From an uncultured bacterium (GTDB taxonomy: Bacteria; Oederibacteriota; PGYV01; Palsa-1178): a stretch of DNA of 64,000 nt. Made by a program: the position numbers and the translations under genes. This document shows positions 38,759 to 48,496 of the stretch, piece by piece. Below the pieces are notes generated by a model, which saw only the letters and a list, made by a program, of their open reading frames with translations, did not search any database and had not been told where the DNA came from. Each line of letters begins with the position of its first letter. The first letter of the stretch is position 1. The DNA is taken from positions 62,001 to 126,000 of the forward strand of contig CALAOR010000090.1 in assembly GCA_937889595.1 (NCBI GenBank). Direction: 5' to 3'.

Positions 38759-38787
38759 TTGACTTTCCTGCGCCGATTATATATACT
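38759..38787 (+). promoter_or_regulatory. Sigma70-like promoter
   Basis: TTGACT-N17-TATACT upstream of 38830. Confidence 0.55.
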
Positions 38788-38829
38788 TTGATTACCTAAA
38801 TATTAGGAATATGAAATAACGGAGACAAA

Positions 38830-40554
38830 ATGTTCAAACTTTTCAAATATTTAAAACCATATGCGGGCGCGATCTGCGTGATCGTCGTGCTTTTTTTATT
38901 GCAGGCGCTTGTTGACCTGTCTTTGCCCACGTTTCTGGCCGAGATAGTGAATAAAGGCATTGTAAAAGGCGACATTAATTTTATATTGAAAACCGGCGGC
39001 ATAATGCTGGCGCTCAGCCTGGGCGGCGTATTATGCGCTTTTTCAGCGGGATTTATGTCGTCCAGGACCGCCCTTGGGTTCTCTCGCAAAATCAGGTCAA
39101 TAATATTCACTAAGATCGAGAACTTTTCGCTGTATGAATTTGATAAGATCGGCGGTTCTTCGCTTATCATAAGGACCACGAACGATGTGGTCATGATACA
39201 GCAACTTGTCATAATCATGCTCTCCATGATGCTCAGGGCGCCGCTTATGTGCGTGGGCGGGATAGTCATGGCAGTATCCCGCGACCCCCAGCTGTCCCTG
39301 GTGCTGGCGGTTGCGGTGCCGCTTTTAGCCGTCATTATATTTTCCGTCCAGCAGTTCATGATACCGCTTTTTAGGATAATCCAGAAGAAACTTGACGCGC
39401 TCAACCTTGTCATTAGGGAAAAACTCTCCGGGAACAGGGAAGTGAGGGCTTTTGACAGGACGCTTTACGAGAGAAAAAGGTTTGATAACGCGAGTTCCTC
39501 GCTGATGGACACGTCGTTGCAAATGGTTACGCTTATGTCGGTAATAATGCCCGTTGTCATGACGATCATGAACTTCACGATGATAGCCATAGTCTGGGTC
39601 GGGGGCTTAAGGGTGCAGGCGGGCCAAATGCAGGTGGGTGACATCCTTGCCTTTATACAGTATGTGTCGCTTATTTTATTTGCCATTATGATGGTATCCA
39701 TGCTTTTCATATTCATTCCGCGCGCGCAGGTGTCGGCCGACAGGATAAACGAGGTCCTTGATATTGTGCCGGAAATAAATGACCCGGAAAATCCGGTCAG
39801 CCCGCCGTCGGGAGGGAACATAGAATTCAAAAATGTTGATTTTAAATATCACGGCGCCGAACAGCCGGCATTAAGCGGGGTTTCTTTCAAGGCCGGGCCC
39901 GGCGAAGTAACCGCCGTCATAGGCGGGACAGGTTCGGGAAAATCCACGCTTGCCAGCCTGATATTGCGTTTTTATGATGTTGACTCGGGGCAGGTGATGG
40001 TTGACGGGACCGATGTCAGGGAAATTACCCAGCAGGACTTAAGGAACAGGATAGGATATGTGCCGCAAAAAGCCATGCTTTTCACCGGCACAATAGCCGA
40101 TAATATAAGTTTTGGTTCAAAGGAGCATGACGATGAAACAGTGGACGAAGCGTTAAAAACATCGCAATCCGCGGAATTTGTGGACGCGATGGCTGAAAAA
40201 TCCATGTCAATACTGGCCCAAGGCGGGAAAAACCTGTCAGGCGGGCAGAAACAGCGCCTGTCGATCGCGCGCGCCCTTTTCCGCAAACCCGGGATATTTA
40301 TTTTTGACGACAGCTTCTCGGCTTTGGATTTTAAAACAGACGCGGCATTAAGGGCCGCGCTTAAAAATGAAACCAAAAAATCAACCGTTATAATCATAGC
40401 ACAAAGGGTTGCCACTGTTCTTGACGCTGACAGGATAGTGGTCCTTGACGAAGGCAAAACAGCGGGCATAGGCAGCCACAAGGAACTTATGAAAACGTGC
40501 GGCGTGTACAGGGAAATAGTTTACTCGCAGCTGTCGCAGGAGGAACTCGCATGA
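38830..40554 (+). CDS. ABC exporter half-transporter (TMD-NBD)
   Basis: 574 aa; GGTGSGKST, LSGGQKQRLSIARALF. Confidence 0.93.
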   Translation: MFKLFKYLKPYAGAICVIVVLFLLQALVDLSLPTFLAEIVNKGIVKGDINFILKTGGIMLALSLGGVLCAFSAGFMSSRTALGFSRKIRSIIFTKIENFSLYEFDKIGGSSLIIRTTNDVVMIQQLVIIMLSMMLRAPLMCVGGIVMAVSRDPQLSLVLAVAVPLLAVIIFSVQQFMIPLFRIIQKKLDALNLVIREKLSGNREVRAFDRTLYERKRFDNASSSLMDTSLQMVTLMSVIMPVVMTIMNFTMIAIVWVGGLRVQAGQMQVGDILAFIQYVSLILFAIMMVSMLFIFIPRAQVSADRINEVLDIVPEINDPENPVSPPSGGNIEFKNVDFKYHGAEQPALSGVSFKAGPGEVTAVIGGTGSGKSTLASLILRFYDVDSGQVMVDGTDVREITQQDLRNRIGYVPQKAMLFTGTIADNISFGSKEHDDETVDEALKTSQSAEFVDAMAEKSMSILAQGGKNLSGGQKQRLSIARALFRKPGIFIFDDSFSALDFKTDAALRAALKNETKKSTVIIIAQRVATVLDADRIVVLDEGKTAGIGSHKELMKTCGVYREIVYSQLSQEELA

Positions 40555-42422
40555 GCGATGACGGACAGCAGCGGCCTCCCGTAATAAGGCCCGGCGGGTT
40601 TGGCGGCGGAGGCGGCCACAGGGGCGGCCCCATGGGCGCTTTGGGCAGGCCAGTGGAAAAAGCAAAAGATTTTAAAGGCACCATAAAAAGGCTGGCCGGA
40701 TATTTAAAGCCGTATTATTTCGCTCTCACTATGATGTGCGCGCTTATACTGGTAAATACTGCGATAGCGACAGCGTCCCCAAAGATACTGGGAATTGCGA
40801 TAAACGGCATGTTTAAGTTCGTCTCGGGCGCGGGGAAACTTGATATGCCGTTCATAATAAGGATGCTTTCTATCCTGGCGGGGTTATTCGTTTTTAACGG
40901 AATTTTTACCTACATTATGCAGGTAAACCTGTCGGTTATCGCGCAAAAGACGGTTTATAACCTGAGAAAAGAAATGGATGAAAAAATATCCCGGCTGCCG
41001 CTGAAATTTTTCGACACCCGCACTTCCGGCGAGATAATGTCCAGGATAACAAACGACACGGAAAACATAAATAACGCCCTCCAGCAGGGGCTCCCGCAGA
41101 TATTGAGTTCCCTGGCCGGGATACTCGGCGCTGTTGTTATGATGCTGGTCATAAGCCCGCTGCTTACGCTTTTAACCATCATAACCCTGCCGCTTTCATT
41201 CGGGGCCACCATGTTCATAGCAAAAAAATCACAGAAATATTACATGACGCAGCAAAAGTCTCTTGGTGAACTGAACGGGCACGTGGAAGAGATGCTTACC
41301 GGGCACAGGATAGTCCGTGCTTTTTGTTATGAAAAAAAATCCATTGACAGGTTCGAGGAAATGAACGGCACCCTGTATAACGCGGGCTGGAAGGCGCAGT
41401 TCATATCAGGGTTCATATTTCCGATGATGAATTTTATCAACAACCTCGGCTACGTCGTCGTATGCGTGGCAGGCGGGGTTATGGTGGCAAAAAAGGCCAT
41501 TGAGATAGGCGATGTACAGGCGTTTATCCAGTATATAAGGATGTTCACCCAGCCCGTGGCGCAGAGCGCGAGCATGATAAATACACTGCAATCGGCAGTG
41601 GCCTCGGCCGAGAGGATATTTGAGATATTAAACGAACCCGAAGAATCTTCCGATGAAAACTCGGCTGTCGCCCCGGCAAAACCCAGGGGCGCGGTGGATT
41701 TTAACGGGATTAAATTCGGGTACAGCGCGGATAAAATACTGTTTGACGGCCTCAGCCTGAAGATAGAGCCCGGGCACACGATAGCCATAGTCGGCCCCAC
41801 AGGCGCGGGCAAAACAACGCTGGTAAACCTGCTAATGAGGTTTTATGAGCTTAATGCAGGCAATATAACGGTCGATGGGCTGGATATAAGCAAGCTTAAA
41901 AGAGGGAGCATGCGCCGCATGTTCGGAATGGTTCTGCAGGACTCATGGCTTTTTAACGGCAGCATCAGGGATAATATTGCGTACGGAAAAGACAATGCCA
42001 CGCAGGATGAGATAGTGAGCGCGGCAAAGACAGCGCGCGCCGATCATTTTATCCGTGCGCTTCCGGACGGGTATGATACTGTGCTCAATGAGGACGCCTC
42101 AAACCTGTCACAGGGCGAAAAACAGCTGATCACCATAGCAAGGGCCATACTTGCCAACCCGCAGATACTAATACTTGACGAGGCCACAAGCAGCGTGGAT
42201 ACAAGGACGGAACTGCAGATACAAAAAACTTTTGCCGAACTTATGAAGGACAGGACGAGTTTTGTGATAGCACACAGGCTCTCGACCATACGGGACGCGG
42301 AACTGATACTGGTTATGGACCATGGAAAAATAGTGGAAACAGGCCGCCACGAGGACCTGCTGAAAAAGAACGGTTTTTACGCGGAGTTGTATAAAGCGCA
42401 GTTCGCGGGTCTGGCGGTATAG
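40551..42422 (+). CDS. ABC exporter half-transporter, probable heterodimer partner
   Basis: ATG overlaps upstream TGA; GPTGAGKTT, LSQGEKQLITIARAIL, LDEATSSVDTRTE. Confidence 0.92.
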   Translation: MSDDGQQRPPVIRPGGFGGGGGHRGGPMGALGRPVEKAKDFKGTIKRLAGYLKPYYFALTMMCALILVNTAIATASPKILGIAINGMFKFVSGAGKLDMPFIIRMLSILAGLFVFNGIFTYIMQVNLSVIAQKTVYNLRKEMDEKISRLPLKFFDTRTSGEIMSRITNDTENINNALQQGLPQILSSLAGILGAVVMMLVISPLLTLLTIITLPLSFGATMFIAKKSQKYYMTQQKSLGELNGHVEEMLTGHRIVRAFCYEKKSIDRFEEMNGTLYNAGWKAQFISGFIFPMMNFINNLGYVVVCVAGGVMVAKKAIEIGDVQAFIQYIRMFTQPVAQSASMINTLQSAVASAERIFEILNEPEESSDENSAVAPAKPRGAVDFNGIKFGYSADKILFDGLSLKIEPGHTIAIVGPTGAGKTTLVNLLMRFYELNAGNITVDGLDISKLKRGSMRRMFGMVLQDSWLFNGSIRDNIAYGKDNATQDEIVSAAKTARADHFIRALPDGYDTVLNEDASNLSQGEKQLITIARAILANPQILILDEATSSVDTRTELQIQKTFAELMKDRTSFVIAHRLSTIRDAELILVMDHGKIVETGRHEDLLKKNGFYAELYKAQFAGLAV

Positions 42423-42568
42423 GGAACGCATAGGATCAAAACGGCGGGACTGCGGTTCATCGGCCCGTTTCTGCACGTCCCGGCATTGTTTTTATTGATT
42501 TTTTACAAAAAACATAATACACTGTTATATGGATGGCAATTAATTAATAAATACAATGGAGGTTTATA

Positions 42569-43237
42569 ATGAAGAAAATAGCGGTAATTCTCTCGGCAGT
42601 CATCATTTCACTGGTTTTATTATCTTGCGGCTCGGGCACAAAAGGTACTACAGGGCCGTCAGGCCCGACAGGGCCGGCGTCTATAATGTTCAGGCAGGGA
42701 AGTCTGCCAACCAGTACTTTTGCCGGTGCTTATGATACTTTTCTGTACGCGTACAGCTCGTCAACAAATTACGGGACGGCAGCGTCCGGTTATGCAGGCG
42801 ACGCTGGCGGGGCAGAACACATGGCAATACAGTATGTAATAAACGGCGGATATCTGCCTTCGACGGCAATAGTTTCATCCGCGTATCTGACCATGTATTG
42901 CAGTTCGGCAGGTACTCCGGGCAATGTCATAGCTTATTCCCTCAATGAACCATGGCTCGAGGGAAGCGATACATGGAACTCCCTGTCGGTAGCGGGAGGC
43001 TCGCTGTCAGCGTCACCCATAAGCGCCGCAGTTAATGTAACGGCGCCCGGATATTATGATTTCAAACTTGATAACAGCATAGTGCAGGGATGGCTTAACG
43101 GCACAGGTTCAAGTTACGGCGTTGTATTGAGGTCGCAGACCGAGAGCGGTTCCCAGCCGGATGTCGTTTTTCAAACAAAGGAAAGCGCTACAGTTTTATA
43201 CAGGCCCATGCTCACGATTTATTATAATCTCCCGTAA
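42569..43237 (+). CDS. DNRLRE/CBM96-like lipoprotein with a short collagen-like GXX tract
   Basis: Lipobox VLLSCGSG; GTKGTTGPSGPTGPA; DTFLYAYSSSTNYGTA...YLTMYCSS...WLEGSDTWNSL. Confidence 0.7.
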   Translation: MKKIAVILSAVIISLVLLSCGSGTKGTTGPSGPTGPASIMFRQGSLPTSTFAGAYDTFLYAYSSSTNYGTAASGYAGDAGGAEHMAIQYVINGGYLPSTAIVSSAYLTMYCSSAGTPGNVIAYSLNEPWLEGSDTWNSLSVAGGSLSASPISAAVNVTAPGYYDFKLDNSIVQGWLNGTGSSYGVVLRSQTESGSQPDVVFQTKESATVLYRPMLTIYYNLP

Positions 43238-43267
43238 ATAGAATATTTTATTTATCTTGTTTTATAA

Positions 43268-43294
43268 GACGCCCTTTTAGGGCGTCTTTTTTTT
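43268..43294 (+). terminator. Rho-independent terminator
   Basis: GACGCCC-TTTTA-GGGCGTC-TTTTTTTT. Confidence 0.9.
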
Positions 43295-43333
43295 GCGCGG
43301 AGAGGGAACCCTTCCCTGCGGGAAAGGTTTATT

Positions 43334-43361
43334 TTTACATTTGCCGTTTGTGTGTTATAAT
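43334..43361 (+). promoter_or_regulatory. Sigma70-like promoter
   Basis: TTTACA-N16-TATAAT upstream of 43390. Confidence 0.5.
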
Positions 43362-43389
43362 AATGATATAAAATTTCAAGGAGGAACAT

Positions 43390-44103
43390 ATGAAAATTAA
43401 AAATTTATCCGTTCTGTTTATTGCTTTGACCCTCGTTGTTTTTACCGCGTCGGGCTGCGTGAGGGCATATCACGTCCAGATCGATTCCATAAGCGACCGC
43501 ACGGTCCAGCTTAACAAGATCTACCAGATCGTGCCGGGAAATAAGGATACAAACGTGAACGACCTTCAGTTCAAAGAGTTCGCGGGCCTGCTTGTAAACG
43601 CCATGTCATTGCAGGGCTATAAACTGGCCAATGATTCACAGGCGGCGGAAATAGAGGTTTATCTTTCATATGGCGTCGGGGAACCTGAAACCCACACATA
43701 TTCATATACCACACCTGTATGGGGCCAGACCGGTGTGAATACCTATACACAGACAAGCGTGCTCAGGAGCCCGGATCATACAGGCTCAACGCAGTATACC
43801 ACGACATATGAGCAACCGCAGTACGGCGTTACAGGTTTTACAAATCAGACCGCGGAATACACGGCATATAAAAAATTTATCATACTTGACGCTTTTGACA
43901 TAAAGAACGGCAGGCAGGGGGCAAATTTAAATGAGATATGGAAAACCTCGATAACCGGGACAGGCAAATCAAAGGACCTAAGAAAGGTATTTCCGGCATT
44001 TTTAGCGGCCGCGTCAACATACATAGGGGTAAATACCGGGTCTGAAATTACAGTTAACATTGAGGCTGATTCGGTCCTGATAAAGCAGATCGCGGGTAAT
44101 TAA
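43390..44103 (+). CDS. DUF4136-like lipoprotein
   Basis: Lipobox FTASGCV; YQIVPGNKDTNVNDLQFKEFAGLLVNAMSLQGYKLA; EIEVYLSYGVGEP. Confidence 0.6.
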   Translation: MKIKNLSVLFIALTLVVFTASGCVRAYHVQIDSISDRTVQLNKIYQIVPGNKDTNVNDLQFKEFAGLLVNAMSLQGYKLANDSQAAEIEVYLSYGVGEPETHTYSYTTPVWGQTGVNTYTQTSVLRSPDHTGSTQYTTTYEQPQYGVTGFTNQTAEYTAYKKFIILDAFDIKNGRQGANLNEIWKTSITGTGKSKDLRKVFPAFLAAASTYIGVNTGSEITVNIEADSVLIKQIAGN

Positions 44104-44195
44104 AGGCGTAATCACAAATTCCGCTCAAAACGGGAATTTGTAGGCGCGGCCTTTAGGAATTTTATTAGTAGCATGGCTCATGTCCCAAATGTCGC

Positions 44196-44223
44196 GTAGG
44201 GGCGGCACACTGTGCCGCCCGCT
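44196..44223 (+). repeat. GTAG-headed hairpin (REP-like)
   Basis: GTAGGGGCGGCACACTGTGCCGCCCGCT. Confidence 0.65.
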
Positions 44224-44324
44224 GTTGGCTTTAAGAAACGGTTTTGAAGGATCTTGTTGCATGGGATTAAAATATATATTTTAAACTGGCATATTCTCAG
44301 TTCCCGCAATAACCACGTTTTACC

Positions 44325-44353
44325 TTGACCTCCCCCATAAAATCGTCTAAAAT
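44325..44353 (+). promoter_or_regulatory. Sigma70-like promoter
   Basis: TTGACC-N17-TAAAAT upstream of 44425. Confidence 0.5.
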
Positions 44354-44424
44354 ATCATATTCCTTATAGTTTCACCGGAATTAAATCCTGAAAATGCGGT
44401 TTATACCCAATTTAAAGGAGAAAA

Positions 44425-46191
44425 ATGAATACTTACAAAAGGCTTCTGGTTTACATGAAACCCTATATGGACAGGATCATAATAGCAATGATTTTTATGA
44501 TTTTTACATCCGGTTTAACTGCGGCTTCCATGTATATCATCAAGCCTGTCATAGACAAGATACTGGCAAACCCGGACAAGACCGAGGCCATGAAGTGGAT
44601 CAGCATACTCCCGCTCGCTATTATTATAATCTTTGTATTTAAGGGCGTATGCGGTTACATACAGAACTATCTCATCAACTACGTTGGAAGCAAGATAATC
44701 CTGAACATGAGGAAACAGCTTTATGACCACATAACCGGCCTTTCCATGAACTTTTTTAACAACCAGAAGATCGGTGTGCTTATATCCAGGATAACCAATG
44801 ACGTCCAGATGGTGCAGGGCGCGCTTGCCAATTTACTTGGCAACCTGGTCGGGAGCGTTTTGACCATTGCCGGATTGGTCGGGCTCCTTTTCTTTTTAAG
44901 CTGGAAATTTGCCCTGATAACCATGGTCGTTTTTCCACTGGCTGTGCTGCCCATTTCCAAATTCAGCAAAAAGATAAAATCAGCGGCCGGCAATGTTCAG
45001 ATGAAGATGGGGGACATGACTTCGATCTTAAACGAAACATTCAACGGCATACGCATAGTAAAGGCTTTTGGCATGGAAAACTATGAACGCAGAAAATTCA
45101 GCTCCGAGCTTTCCGGCCTTTTTGACCATACCATGAGGGGCACGAGGGCCTATATCATGTCTTCGCCGGTAATGGAATCCATCGGGTCGATAGGCATAGC
45201 TGTACTGGTCTGGGTTGCGGGTACCGCCGTTATCAAAGGCGAGCTTACGGCCGGAACGTTCTTTTCTTTCATCGGCGGGCTTATTGCGCTTTACCCGCAG
45301 ATAAAAAAATTAAACGACATCAACAACGTCGTACAACAGGCGCTGGCGGCCGCTGAAAGGGTATTTTCAATCATTGACACAAAACCGGAAATAATCGAGC
45401 CGGAAAACCCGAAAGAGGTAAATGAATTCGCAGCGTCGGTCGAGTTCAAGAACATAAGTTTTAATTATATTGAAGACCAGGATGTGTTAAGGGATGTGAG
45501 TTTTAAGATAAACAAAGGCGAGATATTCGCCGTTGTAGGGCCGTCAGGCGCGGGAAAGAGCACTCTCGCGGACCTCCTTGCCAGGTTTTATGATGTAAAA
45601 AAAGGTTTGATAACCATAGACGGCACAGACATAAAGGACATAAAGATCGCGTCCCTCCGCAATCTAATAGGCATAGTGACGCAGGAAACCATACTTTTCA
45701 ATGACACCATAAAAAATAATATATCATACGGACAGGAAAGCAATGACATGGCAAAAGTCGAGATGGCCGCGCGCGCGGCAAACGCCGCGGAGTTCATTGA
45801 AAAAATGCCGGACAAATACGACACGCTTATAGGCGACAGGGGGGTAAGGCTCTCGGGCGGCCAGCGGCAGAGGATGGCGATAGCCAGGGCCATACTGAAA
45901 AACCCGCCCATACTCATACTTGACGAGGCAACCTCATCGCTGGATTCGGAATCCGAGATACTCGTGCAGGAAGCCATAAATAACCTGATGAAGAACAGGA
46001 CAACATTTGTAATAGCCCACAGGCTGTCCACGGTAAGGAACGCCGCGAATATAATAGTCGTGGACAATAAAGGTATAGCTGAAGAAGGGGACCACGAGGC
46101 GCTGATGAAAAAGAACGGCGTGTATACCAAACTTTACAACCTGCAGTTTAAGCTCCATAAGGAAATTAAGGCCGATGAGACATCGCAATAA
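44425..46191 (+). CDS. MsbA-like lipid flippase ABC transporter
   Basis: 588 aa; LSMNFFNNQKIGVLISRITNDVQMVQ, GPSGAGKST, LSGGQRQRMAIARAIL; beside heptose genes. Confidence 0.85.
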   Translation: MNTYKRLLVYMKPYMDRIIIAMIFMIFTSGLTAASMYIIKPVIDKILANPDKTEAMKWISILPLAIIIIFVFKGVCGYIQNYLINYVGSKIILNMRKQLYDHITGLSMNFFNNQKIGVLISRITNDVQMVQGALANLLGNLVGSVLTIAGLVGLLFFLSWKFALITMVVFPLAVLPISKFSKKIKSAAGNVQMKMGDMTSILNETFNGIRIVKAFGMENYERRKFSSELSGLFDHTMRGTRAYIMSSPVMESIGSIGIAVLVWVAGTAVIKGELTAGTFFSFIGGLIALYPQIKKLNDINNVVQQALAAAERVFSIIDTKPEIIEPENPKEVNEFAASVEFKNISFNYIEDQDVLRDVSFKINKGEIFAVVGPSGAGKSTLADLLARFYDVKKGLITIDGTDIKDIKIASLRNLIGIVTQETILFNDTIKNNISYGQESNDMAKVEMAARAANAAEFIEKMPDKYDTLIGDRGVRLSGGQRQRMAIARAILKNPPILILDEATSSLDSESEILVQEAINNLMKNRTTFVIAHRLSTVRNAANIIVVDNKGIAEEGDHEALMKKNGVYTKLYNLQFKLHKEIKADETSQ

Positions 46192-46747
46192 AGCCGCGTT
46201 CATAGACCGCGACGGCAACCTCATACATGAAGTGGGGTATATAAGTTCTCTTAAAAAGGTTAAGTTTTATTCCAGGTCCATAGAAGCCTTAAAGCTGCTT
46301 AAAGATAACGGTTATAAAGTAATAGTGGTCACAAACCAGTCAGGCGTTGCGAGGGGATACATCACCGAAGCTTTTGTTGAAAGCGTCCACAAATACATAG
46401 ACGGGCTGCTGAAAAAATACGGGTTAAAAATAGACGCTTACTATTACTGCCCGCATCATGCGAAAAAAGCGGTTATAAAGAAATACCTTATTGACTGCGA
46501 TTGCAGGAAGCCCAAGATCGGCATGATAAAAGCGGCGCAGAAAAAGTTCGGCATAGAACTTAAAGAAAGTTTCATGATAGGCGACAAACTCACGGACGTC
46601 CATATGGGAAAAAATGCGAAAATGAGGACCGCGTTGGTGATGACGGGGTACGGCAAAAAGGAAAAGTTGTTAATAAAGGAAGCATACGACAAACCGGATG
46701 TGCTTGCGAAGGATTTTTATCAGGCAGTTAAGTTGTTAATAAAATAA
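46175..46747 (+). CDS. HAD-IIIA phosphatase (GmhB/HisB-type, D,D-heptose 1,7-bisphosphate phosphatase-like)
   Basis: AAFIDRDGNLIHEVGYI, VTNQSGVARGY, CDCRKPKIGMI, FMIGDKLTDV. Confidence 0.83.
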   Translation: MRHRNKAAFIDRDGNLIHEVGYISSLKKVKFYSRSIEALKLLKDNGYKVIVVTNQSGVARGYITEAFVESVHKYIDGLLKKYGLKIDAYYYCPHHAKKAVIKKYLIDCDCRKPKIGMIKAAQKKFGIELKESFMIGDKLTDVHMGKNAKMRTALVMTGYGKKEKLLIKEAYDKPDVLAKDFYQAVKLLIK

Positions 46748-46756
46748 AAAGGTTTT

Positions 46757-46789
46757 GTAGAGAGGGGGCTTGCCCCCTCTCACAGCGGG
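46757..46789 (+). repeat. GTAG-headed hairpin (REP-like), RAYT-associated family
   Basis: GTAGAGAGGGGGCTTGCCCCCTCTCACAGCGGG, same architecture as 57949-57982. Confidence 0.7.
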
Positions 46790-46806
46790 CTTTAATTGCG
46801 GTTTTA

Positions 46807-46849
46807 TGTAGTCGCACCCTCTACGTCCCACCGGGGTGCGCCTGCGGGA
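46807..46849 (+). repeat. 43-bp dispersed hairpin repeat
   Basis: TGTAGTCGCACCCTCTACGTCCCACCGGGGTGCGCCTGCGGGA; exact reverse complement of 22118-22160. Confidence 0.75.
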
Positions 46850-46916
46850 AAGCAAGCAAAGCATAAACAGTTCTGTGAACAGTCTAATACGTGAGGATTA
46901 TTATCCGTATCTAGGC

Positions 46917-46947
46917 GCGGGCCGGTGGAACGCAGGCCCGCGACTAC
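46917..46947 (-). repeat. GTAG-headed hairpin (REP-like), minus orientation
   Basis: GCGGGCC...GGCCCGC then GACTAC. Confidence 0.5.
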
Positions 46948-46987
46948 ACGAGCGGTTTTGTGTAGTAAATATTTTTAAGGAGATGTT

Positions 46988-47977
46988 ATGAACAAATACG
47001 CGGCAATAATTGAAAAATTCAAGGGCAAAAAAATCCTTGTTTTGGGCGACTTCATCCTCGACGAATACTTATACGGCGAAACAGAACGCATTTCGCGTGA
47101 AGCTCCTGTGCTTATTTTGAAATACAACAAATCCACCTACCTCGCGGGCGGCGGCGCAAACCCCGTCATGAATATTGCCGACCTCGGCGCTTTGGCGGTT
47201 CCGGTTTCGATCGTTGGAACCGATGAATATTCCGAAATATTATTAAGGATGATGGAAGAAAAAGGCGTTGACCCGTCGTTTATAGTACGGACAGGCAGCT
47301 ACAGCGTGCCCGTTAAAACCAGGGTCATGGCCGGTTCGGTCCATACCGTAAAGCAGCAGATAGTCAGGATAGACAGGTATAATGAAGGCGTGCTGGATAA
47401 GAATACCGAGGCTATGCTTATCGAAAACATCAAAAGGGCCGCAGAAAATATTGAAGTCATACTTGTTTCTGATTACGGCAGCGGCATGATAACCGACGGC
47501 GTTATAAAAGCCATAAACGCCCTGGCTAAAAAGGGTAAGAAGGTGGTTGTCGATTCCCGTTACGGCCTTAAAAAGTTCAAATACGTCGCCACGGCAACGC
47601 CGAACGAGACAGAGGCGGGCCCCGCGGTTGATTATGAAAAGTATGAGGAAAAGGATGTGGAGTATATAGTGAAACAGCTTGGCAAAATGATGAAGGCAAA
47701 AGGCATGATAGTGACCCGCGGAAGCCGCGGCATGATAGTGTTTGAAAATAAAAAACTTGTCAAGGTCGCGCCGTTCGGAAGCGACGAGATAGTCGATGTT
47801 TCAGGCGCGGGCGATACCGTATCATCCATTATTTCCATAGCCTTAGCCTGCGGCGCGAAACTCTCCGACGCGGCTTACCTGGCCAATATCGGCGGAGGGC
47901 TTGTGGTAATGAAACGCGGGGTGGCTACAGTCACGGTAAATGAACTCAAAGGAGCGCTTAAAAATGTCAAAGCTTAA
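46988..47977 (+). CDS. HldE1/RfaE1-like heptose-7-phosphate kinase (PfkB family)
   Basis: VLGDFILDEYLYGETERISREAPV, GGGANPVMNIADLGA, VDVSGAGDTVSSI. Confidence 0.87.
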   Translation: MNKYAAIIEKFKGKKILVLGDFILDEYLYGETERISREAPVLILKYNKSTYLAGGGANPVMNIADLGALAVPVSIVGTDEYSEILLRMMEEKGVDPSFIVRTGSYSVPVKTRVMAGSVHTVKQQIVRIDRYNEGVLDKNTEAMLIENIKRAAENIEVILVSDYGSGMITDGVIKAINALAKKGKKVVVDSRYGLKKFKYVATATPNETEAGPAVDYEKYEEKDVEYIVKQLGKMMKAKGMIVTRGSRGMIVFENKKLVKVAPFGSDEIVDVSGAGDTVSSIISIALACGAKLSDAAYLANIGGGLVVMKRGVATVTVNELKGALKNVKA

Positions 47978-48443
47978 AAAAAGGGAAGAACTCGCTAAAA
48001 TAGTGGCAAAGCTGAAAAAACAGGGAAAGAAAGTATCGTTTGCCAACGGTTGTTTTGATATAATTCATGTGGGCCATGTGAGGTTTTTGAAAGCGGCCAG
48101 GGAAAAGGGCGATGTGCTCGTGCTCGGCTTAAACTCGGATGCGTCCGTCAGGAAACTCAAAGGTGAAGGCCGCCCGCTTGTGAACCAGCGCGAGAGGGCG
48201 GAGATAATGTCAGCCTTTGAATTTGTGGATTACATAGTGATATTCAACGAACTGACCGTTGATAAAACACTGCAAATTCTTTTACCGACATATCACTGCA
48301 AGGGGACGGATTATACTGCGGATACTGTGCCGGAGAGGGAGATGGCGAAGAAGTTCGGGATAAAGATCGCCATAGTGGGGGATCCGAAGGATCATTCCAC
48401 CAAAGACATTATAAGGACGATATTGGAAAAACACAAAAAGTAA
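47964..48443 (+). CDS. HldE2/RfaE2-like heptose-1-phosphate nucleotidyltransferase
   Basis: VSFANGCFDIIHVGHVRFL, LVLGLNSDASVRKLKGEGRPLVNQRERAEI. Confidence 0.88.
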   Translation: MSKLKKREELAKIVAKLKKQGKKVSFANGCFDIIHVGHVRFLKAAREKGDVLVLGLNSDASVRKLKGEGRPLVNQRERAEIMSAFEFVDYIVIFNELTVDKTLQILLPTYHCKGTDYTADTVPEREMAKKFGIKIAIVGDPKDHSTKDIIRTILEKHKK

Positions 48444-48496
48444 TGCCGGGTGCAGAATGCCGGATAAAAAAGACAGTTTGAACTGTAAAGGGGTTT

